Origin: Neofusicoccum parvum
Taxonomy: Eukaryota; Ascomycota; Dothideomycetes; Botryosphaeriales; Botryosphaeriaceae
DNA: 64,000 nucleotides
NCBI GenBank assembly: GCA_020912385.1
Contig: CP087209.1
Coordinates: 2,046,001 to 2,110,000, forward strand
Reading direction: 5' to 3'
Shown here: positions 22,853 through 35,103 of the stretch, in pieces
How positions within the stretch are numbered: position 1 is the stretch's first letter
How the letters are laid out: every line of letters starts with the position of its first letter
Translations under genes and position numbers: made by a program
Notes under the pieces: model-generated
The model's input: the letters and a program-made list of their open reading frames with translations, nothing else
What the model was told of the DNA's origin: nothing
Database searches by the model: none

Positions 22853-23455
22853 ATGTCTGACTGGGACCAAGTCACCAAGATTGGCAACCGTGTCCGCGGC
22901 GGTGCCTCTGCCCCTCGCGAGACCGTCATTCGCAGCAAGAGCGCGCTCAACGCTGCCCAGAGGAGCGGCGGCGTTGTTTCGACCGAGAAGAAGTTTGGCA
23001 GCACCAACGCCGTAAGTCATTTTCAACTTGCCACCTTGCGCATTCCCAACAGATGACCTCAGCCGCGGGACCGCGCTCCCGGGCGCCCACCCGTGCACTC
23101 ATACCTTTCAGGCAACATGCGCTAACCTACCCCCTCGCAGCGCTCCGCAGTCGAAGGCCAGCACTTGACCAAGGTCGATCGCTCGGACGACATCGTTAAG
23201 CCCAAGACGGTTGGCACCAAGGTCGGCGACGCCATCAAGAAGGCGCGCTCGGAGGCCAAGAACGATAAGGGCACGACCATGACGCAGAAGGACCTGGCCA
23301 CCAAGTGCAACTCGACCCCCACCATCGTTGCCGACTTCGAGCGCGGCACTGCCACCCCTGATCAGAAGCTGCTCTCCACCATGGAGCGCGTTCTGAACGT
23401 CATCCTACGTGGCGACAAGATTGGCGAGCCCAAGTTCCCTAACAAGAAGAAATAA
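22853..23455 (+). CDS. MBF1: Multiprotein bridging factor 1 (MBF1)
   Basis: A conserved coactivator that bridges TATA-binding protein and bZIP activators and also guards ribosome frame in yeast. There are two exons, 22853-23011 and 23141-23455, for 157 residues, the normal length. The start [11 protein letters not shown] is the family N-terminus. The MBF1 domain covers the first half ([13 protein letters not shown] to [11 protein letters not shown]). A helix-turn-helix Cro/C1-type domain follows ([27 protein letters not shown] to [12 protein letters not shown]), and the chain ends in the basic FPNKKK. The 129-nt intron contains earlier AG dinucleotides, but only the CTCGCAG end at 23140 keeps the frame. 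The nucleus and cytosol are the expected sites. Confidence 0.97.
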
Positions 23456-24656
23456 ACGTGACGCCCTGGGTTGGGGCTGACATTGTCGCGAGCACTCGCT
23501 TGTCCGGCGGACGGATGTGCGAAGAGGAGGAGGCTGAAGGATACCCTGCTGCTTTACCGCGGCAGCCTAGTGGTCTGAGAATTGGCAACGCGCGCTCACA
23601 CATGCGTGTGATCCAGCAAGGCGGGGAGAGGATGACGCTGAATGCAGACTTACTGGTTTATTAGCGGGCGTTCACATCGGGTAACACTGGATGACGGCTT
23701 GACGGATCGAAAAGTCCACTTTCTTTTCATACAGTTGGGTGGTCAGCGGTATGGCTCTCAAGGTCCTTATTGCTTGGTGTGCTTTTCTTCCAGAAAGAGA
23801 AACAAAATTCCAAATTAGATGATTAGACCAAATGGTTAAGACGACCACATCCTCGCCGTGCGTTTACGGTTTGAGCTCACTCCAACTTCATTCTCAATTC
23901 TCGGCTTGATCTCTCAATCGATTCCCCACTCTAAGACAGATGGATGGAGGTTCGATTGATCATATACTGACGTCGCGATCTCCGCCTCCCACCACGCTAA
24001 ACACGTTAGCCTTCGACTAGTCCGAATTCCATCCAAAGAGGCTAGATTCAATGGCAGCTATCCATTCTTGGAGAAGAGCATATAAGAGTGCTGAAGTTGG
24101 CGGATAGCGCGAGAAACATAATAGTCTCCCAAGAGGATGGTCAAGCTTTGTCGTAGGGAGTTGGAGCATTCGCCCCGGATAGTGTGCTAAATATTATAAG
24201 ACCCACTTCACTTGTGAATGAACGTTTTTACGGATTACTTACCGCGCAATTGTGCTCGCTAATAGTAGTGCTTATGAATTATCGGCTCTGCAGCAGGCCT
24301 CTGGCGTGCCTCCAAACCCAACGGCGCTGGGTACTGTGACGAGCAAGCAATCATGTGAAGAGCATTCATGAACCGCTGATCAATTGATTCCCTGGCCGGA
24401 ACGCAGCACGGCTATCATAAACCGACGGCCTCGGCTCTGTTTTCCGCTGCATCATCTCTTTACTGAAGGCCAGCGAAGGGCACGATAGTCAGCCGCCAAC
24501 AGCACTTCGGTGTCGTCGGCCTACGGTGGAGTCAACGTGAAATATTGAGCACTCGAACAATCGAACTAGATAATCGCTCACAATAATTAAGTTAGGATGC
24601 AGCTGCCCGCCATTTATGAGGTCGGTTCACGAAGTATTGCAACAAGTTCACAGATG

Positions 24657-24744
24657 GGCAGCTGAAGCATTCATCCGGGTGGGTTTTCTTACTTTGGTAT
24701 CTCATTCACCTCGCATTTGCATCCGAACTAAATCTGCAACTGCC
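24657..24744. repeat. Hairpin repeat copy E (degraded)
   Basis: The left arm GGCAGCTGAAGCATTCATCC is very close to the family consensus. It continues GGGTGGGTTTTCTTA, matching the same position of copy D (GGTGGGTTTGGCTTA). The right arm near 24723-24744 is eroded, with about 15 of 22 positions complementary. Confidence 0.65.
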
Positions 24745-27508
24745 AATGAAGGTATGCTTGTGCTGCAATCCTTTCCGAACCAACATCGTGGCAGTAATGC
24801 TGAGAAACCAAATCGTCCTTTTGGTAGTTGTGATCATCTCTACTTACGATCGATATGGCGCCTCTCCAGAACTTGAGCGCAACCGCGAAGAGGAAGGCAT
24901 AAAAAGAGCGTAGGTACCGGCGCACCCTTTCATTAAACTCTGTCGGACTTCCCGAAGCCAGAAGCAGAGCCGGGCCACGCTACGCAATACACTAACCAGC
25001 GTACGTGGTCGGTGCTGAATAGGAGTGCTGGCGGAAACGCGGGTAGGGCCGGCGCTAGTATTTGTGGATGGATGGCGTTGGGCAGGGCGGATGACGTGGT
25101 TGCGGGGATGGGAACTGATGGGTAGGTTCTTGTTATTGAGGGATTGCGGTGGCTCGTTCACGAGTAGAGTTGTTGGAGCTGGTTGACAAGGCTAACGGCG
25201 AGGCGGGAATTTAATCCGAATAGTTGCCCAATCGTTGTTTGAGGTTTAACCTTGCAGTGTTCGAATGGAGTTGGGCTCAGCCCTACTACCGGGCTGACGC
25301 CTGCGCAGCCATCACCGCGCGCTAAACATTGGGCAAAGGCAAACAAAGACGATCAAGCCAATCGGACAAGTGAGTGAATAATCAATTTCATGGAGGATCA
25401 TATGAATGGAAACTTTATCAAGTTTTTCTGTTCCTTCTTCATAATTTTCAACACAAGCGAGCATTCATAAGTTCCGTTGTATAGACTCCAACGGACCCAG
25501 CCTAAGGACGGTCATGCCCAGCGCCATATTATCTGTTCGCTGTCGATAAGTCAAGGAATGGGGGTTTTTGGATGGAGAGAAATAGTGTAAACACTCCTCG
25601 GTTCACGTTCGCTTGCTCTTCTCGCCTATCCTGCAGGCACCTGCTTACCTGCCTTTCTCGCTCGCTCGACTCTTCTTTGCCGAAGCGAATAAGGCTGAGC
25701 GGCAGCCGAATATAGTAGACTTTCATGCGGCCAATGTTGCGCTCGCTGCAAGATCGACGCCTCCTGCCTTGTCTCATCGGCGAACGGGGTAAAGCACGGT
25801 CGTGAGCGATGACACAAGGGGTAAAGACGTGGTGGCCACAGTGTGGCTGCTCCCGGCGGTCCTCTCAGCCCATGGGCAGCGTTGCCGTCTTGGGCCGTGC
25901 ACGTGTCAAGCCGAAGGATTGTGTGAGTTGTCGAGTTGAAGGTGATGTGGTTTTACGTGGTAATATGGCCAAAGTGCTATTATTACCAACCTCCGGGAAA
26001 GAGGTGTGTGCTCCTGTGTGTGCACCTGTAAAGCGCCGACACATGGCCGTTTGGATGTTCGTGTCCTTGGTTCGTTACGAGGCTTTTGCACCCGCTTCGG
26101 TTCTTTCGGTGAAGCTAAAAACAAGAGCGCCTATTGGCAGGAAAGAAAAGATGCACTCGATTCAACCTATCGCGTGCCGAGATCAAGGAAAATGCAATCG
26201 GGAAAAAATGTTGGCTCGAACACAAGCACCTGATATTACCGGGCATGGAAGACTGTTGGTTTCACAGTAATCGTACGTCACAACGAACGTTCGGGACAAA
26301 GCTAGGGCATGTTCGATGGTCATGGAGCCATGGCATCCATCAGGTAGCAATCCACTCGCCGAGACCCTTTGTCTTTCCTCAAACCTCTGTCGCGTATCTC
26401 GACAACGTGAGTTACGGCATCTTTCACCCTAGTCTCGACCGAATGGGCGCTCGGCCGTAACAAAATAACCGCCAATGAATCTGCCTTTCGCGCTCAAAGT
26501 TTGTCGGCCGTCGCTCGCCTCGAGGAATAGGAAGACTCCGGGAGGCGCAGTACGTCAACACGTTGAATGATGGTGGCTGGCGGTACGCGTAAGCCGCGAG
26601 CGCGTCTAGAGCCATTAATGTGCCCACATCAAAGGCAGCGCTGTGGCTTTCTCCGAAATCGTAGAACGTGACTGCAAAGAAAGAAAAGTCTTTGAGCCCT
26701 GGAGTATAGATCTCTGCGTTGGGATGCTGTGGTGATGGGTTGGCGTCAGGCTTCGGAGAGGTGAGGTCTGAGAGTACCAGGAGTGTGCGTGCTTCTCGAC
26801 AACCCGAGACATGCTCGGGACTCTCGTGATCTTTTCAGGGGTAACTTCGAGCTCCAGAGTGTGCCATCTTCGAGAATGTCTGAGACTTTTCAGCGTTCAA
26901 GCGCAACGGAGATAATTAGAGACGCGTGGAATCAGGTAACACGGAAGGGACAAAGAGGGGGCATCAAAAAGACAATGGAGTGACTAGGGTGTGCTGGCTG
27001 CCTGAGGATTCCTTTGTCTTAGACACGCTCGAGTCTAGAACTTGTGCCGATGATGCCTCTCGTCAGACCGGCCCACAGTGCATGAATCGCTTCTGGTCGG
27101 GAAGTATCGATGTGCAGAATCTGCAGGCAAATCATCATCGTTGACGAAAGCGGCAACTTCGAGGCGATCCTTTGCGCACAAGACACTTGACAAGACATTG
27201 AAGGCCCCCAACAATTCACGCTCAGGCGGAGCCGAGAGGTGTCATTCGGCAGCTTCGTACGGAAAGGTGGAAAGAAGCATGTCTTGACACTTGTTGGAGG
27301 GATGAGGCCAAACGGTAACCAACAACGTAGGATGGGTGATTCAGACTCATCATTTTTGCTTCAGGAGCCGAGGGATCTTGAGTCGTAGGGTGATGACTGA
27401 TGAGAATGAAGGTGTGAAGCAAAGAGATAGAGTTACGAAAAGTCTCTGTATCGAGATCCAACCGCTTCCCGTCTGGCGTGGTGACAAAGAAACAAACACA
27501 CCTCTGCA

Positions 27509-27586
27509 CGGCGTCGAAGCAATCATCCGGTGGGTTTGGCTTATTGCCGGCCATACTTTCGCGTCCGGATGAGTGCTTAGAACCCC
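27509..27586. repeat. Hairpin repeat copy D (MITE-like)
   Basis: Arms 27509-27530 and 27565-27586 are inverted, with about 17 of 22 positions agreeing (core AAGCAATCATCCGG and CCGGATGAGTGCTT). The sequence ahead of the right arm, ACTTTCGCGTCC, is shared with copy B and nearly with copy A. Confidence 0.7.
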
Positions 27587-29369
27587 GATTTGTGAGCCCC
27601 TGCTCTCGTTGCAATCCTTTGCAGACCCAAAGCATCGATGGCCGTGGCGATGGTTGGGATGGCGTCTGAATCGGCAGTGGGCTCCCTTGCCAGAAGCAGT
27701 CTTAAATTGATAGTTTAAGCATCGGCAGCGGCGAGCCCGCGTACCTGCATTGAAGGATAGACATTGGACCCTGAAGAAAGGGCCATATTTCTGGAGAGTT
27801 GGGAGGCTGGCTGCCAGATCGGGGAGCGCGACAGCGGGAGAGGCTGCTTGCAATGCCAATGATGCCCCAATGATCTTCTCAGCCACACCTCACGATCGCT
27901 CGTACCACCTGACGAGGGCCAATGGCAGCAGGTTCGTGGAGAAGGATGTGCGTGCCTGAGGCCGTGGCAGGCCGGAAACGGAGGGAATATTGGCTCATTA
28001 AAGGCCAGGGCATCCTTTCGGTTAATCCGCCGGTAAATGGCGAGCACATGTGCGCATCAGGAGAAGGCAAGGGAGAGAGGACTTTGGGGCTGCAGCGCTC
28101 AGGAACGAGCGCTGCGCTGCATTGACGCGGCGAAACATGTTTGCAGCCAAGCGCACGAAAACTGTCAGCAAGCTCGCGGTGCAGCGGGCTCGTCCAAGGC
28201 CGCAGCGCGCAGGCAGGGTGGTGAGCGTGGGAGGAGCCTGTCGCGCTGAAACGGCCGGGCCTGTGGGGAATGGCGCCGATGCAGAGGTGTCCTTGCAATC
28301 TCACTGCGCACGCACGAGGCGCCGCGGGCTGTGGCGAAGCCGGTCAGCAGCGCTGTCGGGCTGGACGTGGTGGTGGGCGGGCGTGGAGAGATCCGTTTGG
28401 CTGCGCTCCAATCTGCGATTCATCAGCAATCTCGGCGCCAGACGCGCAGGGTCAGGCCACCAGCTGCCAGGCACCGGACAGCGGCGCTGGCGGGCGGGCG
28501 CGCAGCCGGCGGGGCAGCGGTGCGCGCGGCGGGCGAGGCAGCGCGACAGCGGGCGGCAGCGACGCGCGCAGCTGCTGGCGGGCGGCAGACGTCAGCGGAC
28601 GGTGGGCTCGCCGTGTCGCGCGGCCGTGGAGGCACAGGCAAAAATAGCAGCGCAGGCCAGCGGCTAGTCCCGATCGGGGGCGCGCATAAGGACGGCCGGC
28701 GCCGCGCCTGTGCGCCGAGGCCCTGGCCGCCCGCGCGTAGATTGAGCGTGATTGAGTGCGGAGGCCGTGGTGGCTGACGGCAGCGGCGGCGCTGCCAGAA
28801 AAAAGCTTGCATGCAGCGCTGGGCAGCGTGCGGGCGCATGCGGCTCGGTTGAAACACGGCAGCGTGTTTGTCCTGGCCAGCAGCCAAGGCGGGTTGATGA
28901 AAGGCGTGCGCCGATCCGGAGGGCGTGCGCGTGGGTCGAGACTGCGCGTCCCGGCACATCGGCCGCTGAATCGAGCGCTGGCGTGCCTGGCTCCCGCCCC
29001 GTCCAGCTCTCTCTTCTCCACCCCAAGCGCCTCTACCATCCATAACCACTGCTCACCGCTGGCCTTGTGGTACCCTGTCACTCGTTACTCCTCCTTCATT
29101 CCGTTCTCTACTTTTTCCTGCCTAACCGCCAGCCCGCCGAGGCGCGCCCCGTCCCGCCCTGAATAAAGCCCCCGGCCTCCCTCCTCCAGCCGCTGATCGC
29201 TGCCGCGCGTCGGGTGCTCCTCACCACCATCCTTCCGTCTTTCTTCTTTCCCGCTCTGTTCGCTGGTCGACGCACACCATAGATACCCACTTGCACGCCC
29301 CGCGACTGCTGCCGTGAGCGCAGTCGAGCCGTCCTCGCCTTCCGTCCGACCGTTTCACCCGCCGTCATC

Positions 29370-30854
29370 ATGGCCACCAACCAAGGTTTGTAGACGCCGC
29401 TCCACGCCCTCACGCGCCTGCGCGCTGACAATGCGACAGCCATCGAGCACACGCTGCGCACCATCTTCCGCCGCTGCGTCCAATGCCCCGACGAGACGCC
29501 CTCGTGTCCCTCGTGCAGTGACGGCGAGTACTGCTCGCAGATCCTGTCGTCATGTACGCAGTGCGCCTCAGCAGTATGCGTCAAGATGGACGGCTCACCA
29601 GGCACCACCAAGAAGTCGGGCGGCACCAACGTCGGCGCCATCGCCGGTGGTGTCATTGGCGGCGTTGCCGCACTCCTAATCATCACCTTCCTGGTCTGGA
29701 AGTTCTACTACAAGGGCAAGAGGAGGCAATATGACGAGGCCGATCATTGGTCGCAGATGGATGTTGAGCAGGAGAAGGGGGCCACCGACTTCACCATGAG
29801 ACGGGACGCAAGAGCATCGACACACACCGTCGCCTCCATGGCCTCCACCGTCTTGACCCGCGCCTCGAACATCATCCAGATCGCCTACATTCCCGGTGTC
29901 ACGAACCGCTCTGGAGCCCCGTCGCCCGGCACTCTTGTCCCTCCGGTCCCACCGATCCCGAGCGCTCACTCCGGTGCCTCCACTCCCTACTCGATGGAAG
30001 AGCAGCACTTCTTCGTTCCCGGCGACCTGCGCGACTCGACCTACTCCGGATTGTCCGCCGGCCGTTCCAGCATTTCGCCCAGCTTGGCTCGCAGCAGTGT
30101 TGCCACCACCATCTACCGTAACAACGCCATTGTGTCGCCCCTTCCCGCGCAAACCATTGTCCGTGGAAAGGCCGCTGTCGTCAGCGTCAAGTCGGGCAGC
30201 TCTGGCAGCCCCGCGGAGACTCCCGGATTAGAGACGCCCCCTGTTCCTTCAATCAACTTCGAACAATTGGAGAAGGATGGCAAGAGCCCCTCTACTGGTG
30301 GATTCAAGATTCAAATGCCACATTCGTCGGACAAGGGTCTCAGTCCGCAAGGTTCAGTGAAGAGCGTCCAGATCGGCAAGCCAAAGGCCCTTACAATCAC
30401 GAAGGGGAAGAAGTCCAACACCTCACTGGCAAGTGTTGTTAGCAAGGCCGCTGCTGGAGGTGCCTCACCAGAGGCATCGTCCACGAAGGAAAAGCCCGAG
30501 TCGCCTGACAGGATACCGATTAAGATGCGGCCATTGACTGAGGTCTCGATTACGGATTCAGCGGCCTCAGGACCAGAGTTCAAGAGCCACATGGATGACG
30601 ATTCTTCGGATGACGAGGATGACAGCGCAAGCTCGGCAAGGCAGAGCAAGGTGGGCCGAGACAGCAACGTCACGGAAATCCAGGACACACCTGGCGTGAC
30701 TCAAAGCCCATTTGCCGACAGCAACCGGAGTGAGAACCTTGAGACGGTGATTGAAGAAGCGGCCAAGCGCGCAAGCCGGGACGTCTCAGGTGGTCTTGGA
30801 AACCCGCGGGCAAGAAGTCCGTTTGGGGACGAAAACGCGGTGAAGGAAGATTGA
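29370..30854 (+). CDS. OPY2: Opy2-type membrane anchor of the HOG pathway
   Basis: There are two exons, 29370-29385 (16 nt) and 29440-30854, for 476 residues. The N-terminal extracellular part carries eight cysteines (residues 18, 21, 28, 31, 37, 44, 47, 52) in the spacing CVQCP...CPSC...GEYC...CTQC...C, which is the Opy2 N-terminal domain. One membrane helix follows at about 70-95 (VGAIAGGVIGGVAALLIITF) with the basic stop-transfer KGKRRQ. The long cytosolic tail is Ser/Pro-rich and acidic near the end (DDDSSDDEDDS). In yeast Opy2 recruits Ste50 to the plasma membrane and so links Sho1/Msb2 sensing to Ste11 in osmostress and filamentation signalling. Conserved tail blocks such as PVPSINFEQLEKDG and GFKIQMP are candidates for Ste50 docking, by inference. 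There is no classical signal peptide, as in other members. Confidence 0.9.
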
Positions 30855-32742
30855 AGGGCATGAAAAGCCGAGTCTTTCGCAATTGTCGATGAATTTTCCA
30901 AAGAAAGCGGGCGCGCCGGCGAATCAGGAGCCAACGGGCGTTCATCTATTCCTTACACTTCTTGGGCGCCGGCCAACCACAACGGCCGGCAGCCTCCATT
31001 ATCGCTTCTGGAAAATCTCAAGACGCTGGCTCGCTCAAATGGATTCCTGAGGCTGGAAAATGGGTTTTTCACGTTTCAGAATGACGGAGATTTGGATGAG
31101 CGATTTGAAACTGCCGGGCCCTTGGGCCGGATTTCTTTCAAAACACGCATGTCGTGCAACAGCAGCGCACTTGAGGTGCTTCTTTATTCCCCTTGGCTTT
31201 GGATAGCCGTCCGACTAGCAGCAGCAGTTCCTTACGATTTACTACTTACCTTTGGGAGGGCCTAGCGATCTCATTTACCGCGCTACTACCCCATATTATC
31301 TTATGTCTTTTGGGCGGAAGGGCAAAGAGCGAAAAGATTGGCTGTTTGATTTTGATTGGCAAGCCTCGTTTGCTTTTTGTAGTTAGGTGTATTTGCGAGC
31401 GGAGACGACGGCAGCTTCGGCCGCACTCGAAGCTCCCGCCGCCGTCGCTGGGTGCAACGGGCGCCAGAGAGGCGTTGGCCAGGCGGCTGAATGATATCCT
31501 TCCTGACACTCTGGTTCTCAACTGCGCCGTTGACTCGAGCGAGACGCTGACGTTTATGCACCCCAAGCAGCGAATGCCCACAACGGCAAGTGATGCGGCC
31601 CTGAGGCCCTGCGGCGCGACGGCACTCCCGTACCAGGCAGTCAACACAGCCGATCAGCGGAGACGATGGCGCCGCTGCATGGCGCGCGTCAAGCCTTTCG
31701 AGGCGTCGTGCGTGTGGGCTTCGTGGACGGCTCGCCCACTCACGCTGCGATGAGGGACCCTGCGGCCACCGGCGCGGTCGTGAGAGCGCTTCTGGGAGTT
31801 GTTCCACACGCGCCGCCCACCTCCTCCATCCAGAGCGGGCGGCCTGCTCCTCTGCGGCGCGAGAAGACGTTTCTTCAGCCCTGCCGCTCCCCCCAGCCAG
31901 CGCAGAAGTGGTCCGTAGTGGCCCGTAGGGGCCCGTAGTGCGCGGCAGTCGGCACTGATCCGCGGCCGACTCCACCGCGAGCGCGACGCTTTGGCAGCCC
32001 TGTGGTGTTTGATGCTCGCGAAGTGCGTCTTCGTTTTCTCGTCTATTCGTACTCGAGTCACCTCTGTCGCGGCCGCTGGCTGCTGCGCCTCGGACGTGGG
32101 ACGCTCCGCCCCCACAATCTGCCGGCGGCCGCCCCTTCGCCATCGATCCTGCGCGCTGCGCCATTCCATCCTCCTGACTGGCCGGCGCGGCGAAGCAGCC
32201 TCCTTCGGCGCAGGTCATCAGCCATCGCGCGCCGTGGCTGGTGTGACGGGAGTGTGCGGTGCGGTGCGCGGTGCAGCGGTCGCGGTGGGTCAGTCAGCTC
32301 GGGAGGCACACAGCTCTTCGTGCACGCAGGCTAGCGCTTATTGCCTGGGTTTGTGCGCACGTCCGTACGGTGAGAAGCTCAGCCCAACTCAGCCGCGTTG
32401 TCAATTTTTTGCACTTTAGAGCCCGACGATCTTTGTCTTTGATGGCGTGTTGGAGTCGTAGGAGCCGGTATAAGGTTAAGGCTGTGCCGCCTGTCGGCTC
32501 CTGGTTGTTTCCCTGTTCACCCACATACGCCATTTCTTGCTGCCTATATACCGCCGCTGCTGCTCCCGCCTGTCTGCGCCTCTTCGTTTCTTTTTACACA
32601 TCATTCAGCTTCGGGCAAGACAGTCACAGGCACTTGAGTCACATTTCAGCTGCCTGGCGAGAGCAATATAACTGCCATCTTCCCTTTCCTCGTCCACTCG
32701 ACCTGCGCCTTGCCTCACAGCACAACCGAAAAACAAACCACC
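30855..32742. other. Intergenic, 1.9 kb
   Basis: The 3' flank of OPY2, then the upstream region of the Thr-rich gene. Near 31908-31940 there is a small direct repeat of the unit GGCCCGTAG. I see no gene. Confidence 0.5.
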
Positions 32743-33333
32743 ATGGGCTCCTTAACAATGAACGCCGCCATAGCAATGGAAGGCATCCCCTCCATCGACG
32801 AGGTCCTCGCCGTCAACACCACGCCAACAACCGCCGCCGCCGAGGAAACCACCACAACATCAACCGACGCCATCAGCACCTCCTCCACCTCCACCACCAC
32901 CACCACCACCACCACAACCACCACCACCAAACCCGCCGCCTACGAAACCGTCGAAACAATCCCAGTCCCCACCCTGCCACCCAACAGCGCCCACACGCGC
33001 TACTACTCCACCTCCAACATCTCCACCGCCTCCCTCGCCGTCCCGACCTCCGAGCCCGCGCAGCAACGACGCCGCTCGCGCTCGCGCTCGCTCTTCTCGT
33101 TCCGCAGCTCGTCGTCGTCCTCGCCGTCGGGCAGCCCGCGGTCGAGCCTGGAGAGCGGCGACGACGCGGCCGTGGCGGCGGCGCGGCGCGGCGGCAAGGG
33201 CGCCGCCGCCGCCGGCGGGAGGAGGAGCAGGAGCCGCACGAACAGCGTGCACGCCGCCGCCGTGCTGCCCGCCGTGCTGGTGCTGGGCGCCGAGTGCTTC
33301 ACGCCCGGGCACGGGGGCTCGGAGAGCAAGTGA
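32743..33333 (+). CDS. Thr/Ser-rich low-complexity protein, unknown
   Basis: A single exon for 196 residues, starting in an excellent context (AAACCACCATGGGC). After MNAAIAMEGIPSIDEVLAVN there is a Thr-rich segment with a run of twelve Thr encoded by an ACC tract, then YETVETIPVPTLPP, an Arg/Ser-rich patch (RRRSRSRSLFSFRSSSSSS) and an Ala/Gly-rich end. No signal peptide, membrane helix or domain is visible. The RS patch with SLFSF and clustered serines looks like a kinase-regulated disordered protein. I do not recognise a family. The coding call rests on the start context and an open frame through non-repetitive parts. Confidence 0.6.
   Translation: MGSLTMNAAIAMEGIPSIDEVLAVNTTPTTAAAEETTTTSTDAISTSSTSTTTTTTTTTTTTKPAAYETVETIPVPTLPPNSAHTRYYSTSNISTASLAVPTSEPAQQRRRSRSRSLFSFRSSSSSSPSGSPRSSLESGDDAAVAAARRGGKGAAAAGGRRSRSRTNSVHAAAVLPAVLVLGAECFTPGHGGSESK
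32889..32929 (+). repeat. ACC trinucleotide tract in coding sequence
   Basis: A near-perfect run of ACC/ACA triplets encodes the oligo-threonine of the Thr-rich protein. Such a tract can change length without shifting frame. Confidence 0.85.
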
Positions 33334-35103
33334 GGTGAGCGAGTAGCGGTGTGGGTGGGTGTGTTTCGTTGGGGTTCGAGGGAGGATGGGGATTTCGATC
33401 TGGGATTTGGGGTTCTTTTTGTCGGGGAGGCTCTCTCACTTTGTGCCTTTGGGAAAGGGGTTAGGGGGAAAAGATCGATATGGGACTGGGAAGGAGGGGC
33501 GGGACTATTCGCGCCACGGCCCGGGAATCACGGATACGCGTGTGTCGGCCAGGGAGAGGGCTGGGAGTCGGGCTGGATCGGGACTCTACACCGCGCGGGG
33601 AAACTTTTTTTTATTTTCAAAGCGTTTGCTTTTTTTTTTTCTGCGCGGGAAGGGAAGGTGCTCCAAGGTCGTTCGACATGGAGCTTTCAGGCGTTTATAC
33701 CCACATATCATCGATACCCGGACAATAAGATCAAAAATATCATTTAGCCACTTTCCTGCACTGTGACGATTTTATACTGCCGGCGGTATATGAACCACCG
33801 TGAACCGACGCGGGGACAGGCTTAATGGTTCATGCCGGTCTTGATTGACTTTGCAGTTCGCCAAGAGAACTTGCATTCGTCAAGCGGACGAACTGGTCAT
33901 CTGCGTAGCATATCCTGCAGCTGCCTCTCTCAATAAAGTATAGCGTACGTGAGACCATGCAGAGACCGAAGTATCCCATGGGTGGACAGTTCAAATGTGT
34001 TCTCCTGCCGCACACTCTTGTATGTGAAACTTAGCGGGCGGATTCTTCTAGAGTAATGCTTATTCCGGTGCTTGGTGAAGTCGAGATAGCCATCTGCTCG
34101 GAATCCTCCGCGCAAAAGTCGTGATATATGTAACCCTTCAATGTAGTAAATCGAACGACGAAGCTATCCATTTAATTCTGCGTATTTTCAGGGTCATCGG
34201 GATTCAACCACACGGCACATGTAGAAAATTTGCGAACCCATGAAGCAATATTCTTCTAGGATACATTAACATCCGCTACGTCCCCTCCGACAGCCTCCGA
34301 CCAGCAAAGGCATTCCTGGTTCACCGCCAGGAACCTCCCCCACTACCATCTGCCTGCCCATGTGCGCAAAACTAAACCCCAGCCACTCCCCCATTTTGTT
34401 AAGTTTTCACAGGAGAAGAGAGAGACTAACAGTGAGAGAAAAGATGGGGAATTCCATTCATGTCCGTCCGAAAGAAAAGAAATGTAAAATTCGAAAAGAG
34501 AACCAGAGAGGATTAAACCCGATGATAGAACGGAGAAAGTTGCTTGGAAAAGAGACAACCATCATGATTTTGCTCGCTTGCTGAATCGCTTGCTTGACTT
34601 TGCTTTGATCCAATTGAATTTCTTTGGTCATCCCGTTCCCAGCCGTCGTATCATTGTCGTAGTCATAACTTCGTTAAAGCAGCTCATGGGGTATCATTTG
34701 AGCTCAATGCTGTAACAATTGGTGATTCTGTTCACCCGCGCCATCGCCGTATCTTTTTTGTTGTGTGTTTTATAGTTGTAGAGGTTGAGAAATCAAGAGA
34801 AAAGGTTTGTGGGTCGTATCAGACATTCGATCAGAAGCTCAACTACCGGGAGTGCCGTCATCATTGCACTCGCGGTAGTGGCCACGGAGGTCCGTGAAGG
34901 TACCGACGGATCTGAGCGTACGGAGAGGAGTAGGAGAACTTGAGGTGTACCAAGCGTGGAGGGAATCTCTAGCACGAGTGCTGCGAAGAGGTAGGGGTGA
35001 GGTACGCTCTGGAACGCTGATACTTGGAGCTCCCATCTCCGACCTCACGCAAGATCTTAGCGATGATAGCAACGGTAAGAGGAATCGGAAACGCTTCTGA
35101 TCT
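33334..35103. other. Intergenic between convergent genes, 1.8 kb
   Basis: The 3' flanks of the Thr-rich gene and of the large minus-strand gene. Several T runs (near 33605 and 33631) and AT-richer sequence around 33.7-34.8 kb. No recognisable gene; the frames present are short and overlap. Confidence 0.5.

Larger units (their letters stand above)
23456..29369. other. Gene-poor stretch, 5.9 kb
   Basis: This is the longest stretch in the window without a recognisable gene. The first 4.3 kb are less GC-rich than the coding parts; the last 1.3 kb are very GC-rich (about 28.1-29.0 kb) and then become CT-rich toward the OPY2 start. Two hairpin repeats lie inside (24657-24744 and 27509-27586). All open frames are short and none has a family motif, splice pattern or good start context. 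Confidence 0.5.

Noticed and set aside
23820..23960. tRNA-like A-box and T-loop motifs (ATGGTTAAGACG and GGTTCGATTG)
   Set aside because: They are about 120 nt apart and no acceptor or anticodon stem can be formed.
28050..29081. Several overlapping frames of 100-200 codons near 28.1-29.1 kb
   Set aside because: They occur in all frames on both strands of a very GC-rich stretch, where stop codons are rare by composition.
33789..33836. Inverted repeat ATGAACCA / TGGTTCAT
   Set aside because: An 8-nt stem with a long loop in intergenic DNA; expected by chance.
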